Below, one piece after another: positions 1 through 6,040 of a DNA stretch of 6,695 nucleotides. The stretch covers positions 1 through 6,695 of the forward strand of contig JAPKYY010000667.1 of the NCBI GenBank assembly GCA_026394095.1. The letters run 5' to 3'. The position numbers were made by a program, and so were the translations under genes. The DNA is from Acidobacteriota bacterium. GTDB taxonomy: Bacteria; Acidobacteriota; Terriglobia; Bryobacterales; Bryobacteraceae. A model generated the notes under the pieces. That model searched no databases, had not been told where the DNA came from, and saw only the letters and a program-made list of their open reading frames with translations. Within the stretch, counting starts at the first letter, position 1, and each line of letters opens with the position of its first letter.

Positions 1-842
1 CCATGCGCCCCGGCGACAACCTCTACACCGACAGCGTCATCGCCCTCGACCCCGACACCGGCAAGCTTAAGTGGCACTTCCAGTTCACACCCAACGACGG
101 TCTCGATTTCGACGCCGCACAAATCCCCGTCCTCGCCGATCTCGAATGGAAAGGCCGCCCCCGCAAGACGATGCTCTGGGGCAATCGCAACGGCTTCTTC
201 TACGTCCTCGATCGCGCCACCGGCGAATACCTCTTGGGCAAACCCTTCGTCAAGCAAACCTGGGCCACCGGCCTCGACGAGCGTGGCCGCCCCATGAAGG
301 TCACTGGTATGACTCCCAGCCCCAAAGGCACCCTCATCATGCCGGGAGTCCAGGGCGGCACCAACTGGTACGCACCCTCTTATAGCCCACTTACAAAGCT
401 CTTCTATCTAACAACGTGGGACGACTACTCCGGCGTCTACTATTCCTGGCAGCAAGACTACGAACCCGGCAAATGGTTCGCCGGCGGCAGCGTTCGTGCC
501 GACGTCCCTGCCGTCCGTCGTGTCGAACCCAAAACCTGGCCATCGGAAGCCGCCTACGGCGCCATCCGCGCCCTCGATCCCCTCACCGGCCAGCGCGTCT
601 GGGAATACAAAACCACCGACGTCAGCGATAGCGGCCTCCTCACCACTGCCACCAACCTCCTCTTCTCCGGCAGCCGTGAAGGTCACTTCTTCGCCCTCGA
701 TGCCACCAACGGAAAACTCCTCTGGCGCCGCTACCTCGGCGGCCAAACCGCCGCCACCCCCATCACCTGGGCTATCGACGGCCGCCAGTACATCTCAGTG
801 CCCAACGGCCACGCCATCTTCACCTTCGGCCTGCCCGACTAA
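1..842 (+). CDS. PQQ-dependent alcohol dehydrogenase-type quinoprotein, C-terminal part (5' end outside window)
   Basis: The product resembles periplasmic quinoprotein dehydrogenases that oxidise alcohols or sugars using pyrroloquinoline quinone bound in an eight-bladed beta-propeller. The frame is open from the first base. The ATG at 3 is internal, because it lies inside the family segment RPGDN (window residues 2-6). Also visible are tryptophan-docking repeats of the type A-x-D-x-x-T-G-x-x-x-W at residues 14-24 (ALDPDTGKLKW), 190-200 (ALDPLTGQRVW) and 231-241 (ALDATNGKLLW), a degenerate one near 68-74, and the conserved GVQGGTNWYAPSYSP stretch (115-129). The usual PHD after the first repeat reads PND here. 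About half of a typical 550-700 residue protein is present. The protein ends soon after the last propeller strand with no CXXCH, so there is no fused C-terminal cytochrome c domain (type I, not type II). The natural substrate and metal (Ca or lanthanide) cannot be decided from this part. The receptor gene starts 63 bases downstream with no clear terminator between them. Confidence 0.9.
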   Translation, partial: MRPGDNLYTDSVIALDPDTGKLKWHFQFTPNDGLDFDAAQIPVLADLEWKGRPRKTMLWGNRNGFFYVLDRATGEYLLGKPFVKQTWATGLDERGRPMKVTGMTPSPKGTLIMPGVQGGTNWYAPSYSPLTKLFYLTTWDDYSGVYYSWQQDYEPGKWFAGGSVRADVPAVRRVEPKTWPSEAAYGAIRALDPLTGQRVWEYKTTDVSDSGLLTTATNLLFSGSREGHFFALDATNGKLLWRRYLGGQTAATPITWAIDGRQYISVPNGHAIFTFGLPD

Positions 843-905
843 TTTTCACCGCATACCCCTTGCGTTGGTTTTATCCATGTGATAGAAATTCCAGCCTGGT
901 TACAA

Positions 906-3900
906 ATGCGAACACTCACTTACTCCCTGCTGTTGTGCCTTCTCTCGACAAATGCTCTCGCCCAAGGCGAACGAGCCACCGTCACTGGAACCGTCTCTGA
1001 CCCCTCCGGCGCTATAGTCCCCGCCGTAGCCGTCACCATCCGCAACCTCGAAACCAACGTCACTTCCCGCACTACTACCAACTCTGCCGGCCTCTTCTAC
1101 ATCACCTCGCTCTCTCCCGGCGCATACGACATCAACGCTGAAAAAGCAGGCTTCCGTCCCTCCCGCGTCTCCAACCTCCGCCTCACCGTAGGCCTTACCG
1201 CCACCGTCGCCATCACTCTCGAAGTCGGCACCGTCACTCAGGCCCTCGAAGTCACAGCCGCCGCCGTGCAGCTCGAAGCCCAAACCTCCGGCCTCGGTAA
1301 AGTCGTCGAGCAACGCCGCGTCGTCGAACTCCCCCTCCTCGGTCGCAACCCACTAGCCCTCGCCGCCACAGCCCCCGGCGTACTCCCCACCAGCGGCCAG
1401 CGTGGCACCGGCCAGGACATCGTCGGCGTATCAACCACCTCTCAAATCAACGGCGGTCTCGCCCAGCAAAACGGCGTACTCATCGACGGCGGCGAATCCC
1501 GGGGTTCTACCGAATCCGGCAACGCCTACACCGTCCCCATCGAAGCCGTTGGTGAATTCAAAGTAGAAACTTCCACTTACTCAGCAGAATTCGGCCGTGC
1601 TGCCGGCGGCATCGTCAACGTCTCCACCAAGTCCGGCACAAATCAACTCCACGGCGTCGCCTTCGAATTCCTCCGCAACGATCACCTCAACGCCAACAGT
1701 TGGCAGAACAACCGCAACCGCGTCTCCAAAGGCCTCTTCCAGCGCAATGAATTTGGCGCCGGTGCAGGCGGAAAGATCATTCGCGACCGCACCTTCTGGT
1801 ACGCCATCTACGAAGGCGTCCGCCAGGGCAGCCCAGATCAGGCTCTCCTCTCCGTCCCCACCGCCCTCCAAAAGCAAGGTGACTTCTCACAAACCTTTGA
1901 TCGCTTCGGCAACCTCGTCGGCGTCTACGACTACACCACCACCCGTACCGGCCCCAACGGCACCATCATCCGCGACCCCTTCCCCGGCAACCGCATCCCC
2001 GCTCAGCGCATCCATCCCATCTCAGCGAAGGTCATTCCCTTCTGGGGTGAAGCCAACCGCCAGGGTGAAGGCGCAGCACTCCTCAACAATTACTTCCGCG
2101 TCGGCAAAGCCATCAGCAACACCGACTCCTGGTTCGGCCGTATCGATCACATCGTCTCCGATCGTCACCGCCTCTATGGCCGCTACGGCGGTCGTGAACA
2201 AAAGAACACCACCCAGGTCGCACTCAACCCCGCCTTCCCCCCGCGCCAGCTCAGCTCCAATCCAGCCAACAGCGCCCTCATCACCTTCACCTCCATTTGG
2301 TCTCCCAGCTTCATCACCGAAGGCCGCGTTAGCTACACCCGCCTCCAGTTCGATTCACGCCCCTTAAGCGAAGGCTTCGACGTAGCCGCCCTCGGCTTCC
2401 CCAAGAGCGTCACCGATAACATTCTCTTCCAGCAATTCCCGCAGATCTCGATTCAAACCTACGCCCAGGGCGCCGGCCTCGCCGTCACAGGCGCCGCCCC
2501 CAACGAATTCGACCAGCTCGGCGGCGTCGGCCGCAACCTCGTCCCTCAGGACACCTGGCACGCCCAGTTCCACGGCACCCTCATCAAGACCCGCCACAAG
2601 ATCAAGGTCGGTGCTGAAACACAGCTCATCAAGCTCAACGCCTTCAACTCCCAACAGTCCTCCGGTCAGTACATCTTCGACCGCGTTTATAGTCAGGGTC
2701 CAGACCCCAACGTCACCGCGCTCAACTCCGGCCACGGCTTCGCCAGCTTCCTCCTCGGCGTCCCCCAGGCCGGCGCCATCACCATCACCCGCCCCCTCTT
2801 CCTCTACCAGCGCTACTACGGCCTCTACGTCCAGGACGATTGGCGCCTCACCAACAAACTCACTCTCAACCTCGGCTTCCGTTGGGAATACACAACGCCC
2901 TACGCCGAAAAGTTCGGCCAGATCGGCTACATCGACTTCAACGCCACAGAGCCCGTCACCGGCCTTAAAGGCGACTTCAAATTGATCGAGCCCGGCGGCT
3001 ACACCTCTGATCCGAACAAGAAAAACTTCTCGCCAAGATTAGGCCTCGCCTACCAGCTCAACTCGAAGACGGTCATCCGTTCTGGTGCCGCCATCTTCTA
3101 CGCCACCTACGTCGGCGTCAACGCCGCCGCCACCGATTTCGGCAACGGCAGCTTCCTCTCCAACGCCCTCTTTCTCGGCCAGCCCAACCCCCTGCCCAAC
3201 ACGCCTCCCGCAGGCAGCTCCTGGTCCAACCCCTTCGCCGGCGGCATCATCGTCCCCGATCGCAACACCAACTTCGCCGGCCAGAACGTCCGCGCCGACG
3301 TACGCAACCGCCCCAACGCCTACGTCGCCAACTGGACCTTCTCCATCCAGCACCAGCTCAGCTCCAACACCCTCTTTGAGGTCGCCTACGTCGGAGCCAA
3401 AACCACTCACCTCTACTGGAACCGCCAGCGCAATCAGAACGACCCCTCGCTCCTCCCGCTCGGCAGCCAACTCCTCGCCCCGGTCCCCAATCCCTTCTTC
3501 GGCAAGATCAAGACCGGCTCCCTCAGCGGCGCAACCATCCAGGCCCGCCAGGCTCTGCGGCCCTATCCGCAATTCCTCGACCTGCTCATCTTCCGAGACC
3601 CCTACGGCGACATGAGCTACCAAAGCTGGTACATGCGTCTGGAGAAGCAGTACTCCCACGGCATGACCCTCAGCGCCTCCTACACTGCCTCAAAAACCAT
3701 CGCTAACACCATGCAATCCAACACCTGGGTTGTCGGCCCCTCCAACAGTCTCTACAACGCCAGAGACAACCGCGGCATCGAAGCCAACGACATCCCCCAG
3801 CGCCTCGTCTTCAGCTACGTCTACGACCTTCCCTTCGGCAAAGGCCGCAAGTTCCTCAACAGCTCAAACCCCATCGTCAGCTACGGCTTGGGCGGCTGGC

Positions 3901-4349
3901 AGTTCTCATCAATCACCGTCCTCCAGAAAGGACGTCCGGTGATGATCACCGCCCCAGACACTACCAACCTCTTCAACTTCTCCTCCACCAACGGTAGAGC
4001 CAACCGTGTCAAGGATCCGGTCCTTCCCGACGGCCAGCAGACTCTCACCAACTGGTTCGACACCACCGCCTTCCAGCGCACCGCCCCCTACACCTTCGGT
4101 ACCGACAGCGTCTCCCAGCCCCGTCTCCGTGGCCCGGGCCGCGTCAACTTCGATTTCTCACTCCTCAAGAACACACGCATCAAGGAGCGCTTCAACCTCC
4201 AGTACCGCGCCGAGTTCTTCAACATCTCAAACACCCCCGCACTCGACGCACGAGGTGCCACCACCGATGTAGCCAGCGCCCAGATTGGCCAGATCGTCTC
4301 CGGCGGCAACCCGCGCAATATACAATTCGGTCTACGCTTAGTTTTCTAG
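906..4349 (+). CDS. Oar-type TonB-dependent outer-membrane receptor with carboxypeptidase-regulatory-like domain
   Basis: This is an outer-membrane active-transport receptor, presumably powered by TonB/ExbBD; the ligand is unknown. Numbering from ATG 906 (1147 residues): a Sec signal peptide (MRTLTYSLLLCLLSTNALA, cleavage likely before QGE); a carboxypeptidase-regulatory-like Ig-fold domain at about 21-115 (GTVSDPSGAIVPAVAVTI, later SAGLFYITSLSPGAYDI); a plug at about 120-255 containing NGVLIDGG, the EFKVETSTYSAEFGR segment and GGIVNVSTKSGTNQLHG; then a long beta-barrel rich in alternating aromatic strands and ending ...QFGLRLVF. The terminal Phe is typical of BAM-assembled barrels. I prefer ATG 906 over the in-frame GTG at 879 because it places the signal peptide at the extreme N-terminus. 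No Shine-Dalgarno sequence is visible before either start. A weak TTGCGT-N17-TAGAAA promoter match at 860-888 would also exclude the GTG. The architecture is characteristic of Acidobacteriota. The downstream UxuA-like gene is 7 bases away, which suggests a shared transcript and a carbohydrate-related ligand (inference). Confidence 0.93.
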   Translation: MRTLTYSLLLCLLSTNALAQGERATVTGTVSDPSGAIVPAVAVTIRNLETNVTSRTTTNSAGLFYITSLSPGAYDINAEKAGFRPSRVSNLRLTVGLTATVAITLEVGTVTQALEVTAAAVQLEAQTSGLGKVVEQRRVVELPLLGRNPLALAATAPGVLPTSGQRGTGQDIVGVSTTSQINGGLAQQNGVLIDGGESRGSTESGNAYTVPIEAVGEFKVETSTYSAEFGRAAGGIVNVSTKSGTNQLHGVAFEFLRNDHLNANSWQNNRNRVSKGLFQRNEFGAGAGGKIIRDRTFWYAIYEGVRQGSPDQALLSVPTALQKQGDFSQTFDRFGNLVGVYDYTTTRTGPNGTIIRDPFPGNRIPAQRIHPISAKVIPFWGEANRQGEGAALLNNYFRVGKAISNTDSWFGRIDHIVSDRHRLYGRYGGREQKNTTQVALNPAFPPRQLSSNPANSALITFTSIWSPSFITEGRVSYTRLQFDSRPLSEGFDVAALGFPKSVTDNILFQQFPQISIQTYAQGAGLAVTGAAPNEFDQLGGVGRNLVPQDTWHAQFHGTLIKTRHKIKVGAETQLIKLNAFNSQQSSGQYIFDRVYSQGPDPNVTALNSGHGFASFLLGVPQAGAITITRPLFLYQRYYGLYVQDDWRLTNKLTLNLGFRWEYTTPYAEKFGQIGYIDFNATEPVTGLKGDFKLIEPGGYTSDPNKKNFSPRLGLAYQLNSKTVIRSGAAIFYATYVGVNAAATDFGNGSFLSNALFLGQPNPLPNTPPAGSSWSNPFAGGIIVPDRNTNFAGQNVRADVRNRPNAYVANWTFSIQHQLSSNTLFEVAYVGAKTTHLYWNRQRNQNDPSLLPLGSQLLAPVPNPFFGKIKTGSLSGATIQARQALRPYPQFLDLLIFRDPYGDMSYQSWYMRLEKQYSHGMTLSASYTASKTIANTMQSNTWVVGPSNSLYNARDNRGIEANDIPQRLVFSYVYDLPFGKGRKFLNSSNPIVSYGLGGWQFSSITVLQKGRPVMITAPDTTNLFNFSSTNGRANRVKDPVLPDGQQTLTNWFDTTAFQRTAPYTFGTDSVSQPRLRGPGRVNFDFSLLKNTRIKERFNLQYRAEFFNISNTPALDARGATTDVASAQIGQIVSGGNPRNIQFGLRLVF

Positions 4350-4352
4350 GAA
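4348..4352 (+). promoter_or_regulatory. Ribosome binding site overlapping the receptor stop codon
   Basis: AGGAA lies 4 bases before ATG 4357, and its first two bases are the last two of the receptor's TAG stop. It is the only convincing Shine-Dalgarno sequence before any gene start in the window. The overlap with the stop implies that ribosomes finishing the receptor can restart directly on the UxuA-like gene (translational coupling, inferred). Confidence 0.65.
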
Positions 4353-4356
4353 CAAC

Positions 4357-5430
4357 ATGAATCGAAGAAACTTCGGCCTCCTTCTGGCGGCAAGCGGCCT
4401 GGCCGCTTCAGAAAAAAAGACACCCTGGGCCCCGGGAATCAAAGTTGCCGTCCAGCTTGGGGCCAACCCCAGCGACGCAGATCTCCAGTTCATGAACCAG
4501 ATCGGCGTCCGCTACACCTCGGTCACGATTGATCGTAAAGACGACAACGTCGAGAACTTCCTCCGCATCAAGGCCAAGGTCGAATCCGCCGGCCTCCGCG
4601 TCTGGAACATCGGCCACGACGGCAATCGCAACCAGGAGGAGATCGTCTTAAACCTCCCCGGCCGCGACGCCCGCATCGAAGCCTACAAGCAATATCTAAA
4701 GAATTGCGGCAAGGCCAACATCCGCTACGTCACCTACGCACACATGGGCAACGGCATCTGGCACACAGAGCGCGAAACCACCCGGGGCAGCGCCTCCGCC
4801 CGTGGTTACGACATGGCCAAAGGCGGCGAAGGCCTCTGGGCTGGCAAGATCTTCAAAGGCCCACTCTCCCACGGCCGTCTCTACACAGAGAACGAACTCT
4901 GGGACAACTACGAATACTTCATCAGAAAAATCGCCCCAGTGGCCGAGGAAAACGGCGTCTTCATCGGCATCCATCCCGACGACCCGCCAGTGCCGATGCT
5001 AGCCGGAATCCCCCGCTGCATCTTCGGCAATTTCGAAGGCTACCGAAAAGCGATCGCCATGGCCAACTCTCCCAACATTGGCGTCTGTTTCTGCGTAGGA
5101 ACCTGGCTCGAAGGTGGAGACCTGATGGGAGCCGACGTCATCACGGCGATCAAGTACTTCGGCGAGATGGGCAAGATCTGGAAAGTCCATTTCCGCAACA
5201 TGAGCGCCCCGCTCCCGCACTTCGTAGAGACCTTCGTTGACAACGGCTACTACGACATGTATGCGGTGATGAAGACCCTGAGAGAGGTCAACTTCGACGG
5301 CATCGTCATCGGAGACCACTTCCCATCGATGGTAGGAGGAGACCGAGTCCCGGTAGCCTACACCGCCGCCTGGATGCGAGCCTACGTAGACCGAGCCAAC
5401 GCCGAAGTCGCCGCCGCCAGGAAGCTCTAA
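4357..5430 (+). CDS. UxuA-family (mannonate dehydratase-like) TIM-barrel protein with twin-arginine signal
   Basis: The UxuA family converts D-mannonate to 2-keto-3-deoxygluconate with a Mn2+/Fe2+ ion in a TIM barrel. The family match is clear along the length: RIKAKVESAGLRVWNI (70-85), IAPVAEENGVFIGIHPDDPP (192-211), CFCVGTW (244-250), KVHFRNM (276-282), YYDMYAVMKTLREVNFDG (298-315). By comparison with the S. suis enzyme the metal ligands would be H206, C246, H278 and D320, with H321 and Y335 in the catalytic positions; D320-to-Y335 spacing (15) equals that of the reference. All are present. Two things are odd. The N-terminus MNRRNFGLLLAASGLAA looks like a Tat signal (RRNF followed by a hydrophobic stretch), whereas known UxuA proteins are cytoplasmic. 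The family's RPDHG reads IGDHF, and the protein (357 aa) is shorter than E. coli UxuA (394 aa), apparently lacking the insert before the IHPDDPP strand. Substrate identity is therefore not certain; it could be another aldonate or an isomerase-like activity. It follows the receptor gene in an operon-like arrangement. Confidence 0.87.
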   Translation: MNRRNFGLLLAASGLAASEKKTPWAPGIKVAVQLGANPSDADLQFMNQIGVRYTSVTIDRKDDNVENFLRIKAKVESAGLRVWNIGHDGNRNQEEIVLNLPGRDARIEAYKQYLKNCGKANIRYVTYAHMGNGIWHTERETTRGSASARGYDMAKGGEGLWAGKIFKGPLSHGRLYTENELWDNYEYFIRKIAPVAEENGVFIGIHPDDPPVPMLAGIPRCIFGNFEGYRKAIAMANSPNIGVCFCVGTWLEGGDLMGADVITAIKYFGEMGKIWKVHFRNMSAPLPHFVETFVDNGYYDMYAVMKTLREVNFDGIVIGDHFPSMVGGDRVPVAYTAAWMRAYVDRANAEVAAARKL

Positions 5431-5444
5431 ATCCACACCAGCGA

Positions 5445-5450
5445 TATACT
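5445..5450 (+). promoter_or_regulatory. Candidate -10 hexamer for a leaderless mntA-like transcript
   Basis: TATACT (5 of 6 matches to TATAAT) sits in the 26-base gap after the UxuA-like gene and ends 6 bases before ATG 5457. A start site at the usual distance would fall on or next to the ATG, giving a leaderless mRNA. This agrees with the absence of any Shine-Dalgarno sequence. No recognisable -35 element was found 16-18 bases upstream, so the call is tentative. Confidence 0.35.
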
Positions 5451-5456
5451 CACCAC

Positions 5457-5774
5457 ATGGCTGCTGTCGACACGCTAGCTGGTTTGAACCGGACTGCAAT
5501 TCGAGAAATTGCAGCCCGCCATGGTGCTACGCACCTGCGCGTGTTCGGTTCCTATGCTAAGGGTACAAACAAAAAAAACAGCGACCTGGATCTGTTAATC
5601 GACCTACAACCCGGCCGCACTTTGCTCGATATCGTGGCGATCCAACAGGACATTGAAGACGCTCTAGGCATTCGAGTTGATGTGGTCACCGAGCGGTCAC
5701 AAGCGTCGGTCAATCCGAGTTTTTTGCCAAATCCCACTGGCAAGATGCAATCATCCGCCAACTCGAAATCATAG
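5457..5774 (+). CDS. mntA: MntA-like minimal nucleotidyltransferase (antitoxin), aberrant C-terminus
   Basis: MntA antitoxins are small DNA-polymerase-beta-fold nucleotidyltransferases that transfer AMP to a tyrosine of the partner HepT toxin. Residues 1-83 fit the family: helix [19 protein letters not shown], then the catalytic motif GSX10DXD (GS at 31-32, D43, D45), the continuation [15 protein letters not shown], and IRVDVVTE (72-79). After VDVVTE the normal family tail is missing. The reading frame runs on through unrelated residues and stops at 5774, inside what in the -1 frame is HepT sequence. The start at 5457 gives the usual N-terminal length; there is no ribosome binding site, and a TATACT lies 6 bases upstream. 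Leucine codons are mostly TTG, TTA, CTA and CTG (one CTC among eleven), against the CTC-dominated neighbours, suggesting recent acquisition. The gene is probably the remaining 5' part of a mntA-hepT pair. Whether it is still active is unknown. Confidence 0.75.
   Translation: MAAVDTLAGLNRTAIREIAARHGATHLRVFGSYAKGTNKKNSDLDLLIDLQPGRTLLDIVAIQQDIEDALGIRVDVVTERSQASVNPSFLPNPTGKMQSSANSKS
5494..5514. repeat. Perfect inverted repeat inside the 5' part of the mntA-like gene
   Basis: CTGCAATT (5494-5501) and AATTGCAG (5507-5514) are exact reverse complements separated by CGAGA, forming an 8-bp stem with a 5-base loop about 40 bases after the start codon. It encodes TAIREIAA, so it could be a coincidence of coding. 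In RNA it would form a small hairpin, and in DNA it has the shape of an operator for a dimeric regulator. No function is assigned. Confidence 0.45.
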
Positions 5775-5965
5775 GCGAAGCCAGCAAGCGGCTCTCGCAA
5801 GAATTACGAAATGCCAATCCCGAGGTCCCTTGGCGGCGCGTTGCCGGTTTGCGGGACGTGCTCATCCACGACTACATGGGCGTTGATTTGGAAGCCGTTT
5901 GGTCTGTCATAGAAAGCGGCATTCCATCCTTAAAGGAAACCGTGCAAAAGTTGTTGAGTAACTAG
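5696..5965 (+). pseudogene. hepT: HepT-like HEPN toxin (DUF86), 5'-truncated and in the -1 frame relative to mntA
   Basis: HepT toxins are HEPN-fold RNases encoded directly after mntA. In the frame open from 5681 to TAG 5963-5965, DUF86 homology is clear from [20 protein letters not shown] (5720 on) through [20 protein letters not shown] and [17 protein letters not shown]; a few earlier residues (TSVGQSE) may also belong. The RX4HXY motif is intact as RDVLIHDY; its Tyr is the residue AMPylated by MntA in studied pairs. About 25-40 N-terminal residues of a normal HepT, including the first helix, are missing. There is no ATG, GTG or TTG start before the conserved core, so the fragment cannot be translated on its own. 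It overlaps the end of the mntA-like ORF. Six of nine leucine codons are TTA or TTG, matching the mntA part and unlike the flanking genes. The simplest reading is an internal deletion that joined mntA to hepT out of frame. A frameshifted fusion (see 5720-5726) is the alternative. Confidence 0.7.
5720..5726 (+). other. T TTT TTG heptamer at the mntA/hepT frame changeover
   Basis: In the mntA frame the codons read AGT TTT TTG CCA, so bases 5720-5726 match the X XXY YYZ slippery pattern. A -1 slip here moves decoding exactly into the HepT frame (next codon GCC, then AKSHWQDA) and would give a fusion of about 169 residues. A short inverted repeat, TTGCCA (5724-5729) with TGGCAA (5738-5743), overlaps the site rather than lying 5-9 bases downstream as a normal stimulator would. 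The pattern is seen directly; its use is not shown. Confidence 0.35.
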
Positions 5966-6028
5966 GAGTTCACGTGGCCTGTAAGAAGCTCTTCTCCACC
6001 CCCCCTATCCTCTCAAATCCAAACCCCA

Positions 6029-6034
6029 TAAACT
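6029..6034 (+). promoter_or_regulatory. Candidate -10 hexamer for a leaderless AGE-like transcript
   Basis: TAAACT ends 6 bases before ATG 6041, the same spacing as the TATACT before the mntA-like gene. The 75-base gap after hepT (5966-6040) otherwise holds a pyrimidine-rich tract (about 5991-6015), no Shine-Dalgarno sequence, no clear -35 element and no obvious terminator hairpin. Confidence 0.28.
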
Positions 6035-6040
6035 AAAACC

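Noticed and set aside
3..842. ATG at position 3 as a true start of the quinoprotein
   Set aside because: It lies directly in the conserved RPGDN region in the middle of the beta-propeller; the frame continues upstream out of the window and half the propeller would be missing.
879..905. In-frame GTG at 879 as the start of the receptor, adding nine residues
   Set aside because: The added residues IEIPAWLQ precede a complete signal peptide that begins naturally at ATG 906, and there is no ribosome binding site for the GTG.
1597..2367. 256-codon Ser/Pro/Ala/Thr-rich ORF within the receptor gene, and similar long alternative-frame ORFs at 2611-2985 and 3085-3615
   Set aside because: These follow automatically from the C-rich third positions of the receptor gene; composition is low-complexity and the receptor frame is unambiguous.
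5571..5579. A8 run in the mntA-like gene, phased as an A AAA AAC slippery heptamer
   Set aside because: A -1 slip here leads to an unrelated frame that meets a TGA around 5654 and would destroy the DXD motif region, so there is no meaningful product; a simple Lys-Lys-Asn coding run is enough to explain it.
5720..5743. T run with TTGCCA/TGGCAA hairpin as an intrinsic terminator
   Set aside because: The T run lies before, not after, the stem on the + strand, and on the - strand the run becomes A; the stem is only about 6 bp with an 8-base loop.
5677..5886. 69-codon + strand ORF overlapping mntA and hepT in a third frame
   Set aside because: It is Arg-rich with no family resemblance; the conserved DUF86 sequence is in a different frame over the same bases.
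5966..6040. Possible terminator or small RNA in the gap between hepT and the AGE-like gene
   Set aside because: Only a pyrimidine-rich tract and a short CACGTG palindrome are visible; no stem followed by a T run was found.
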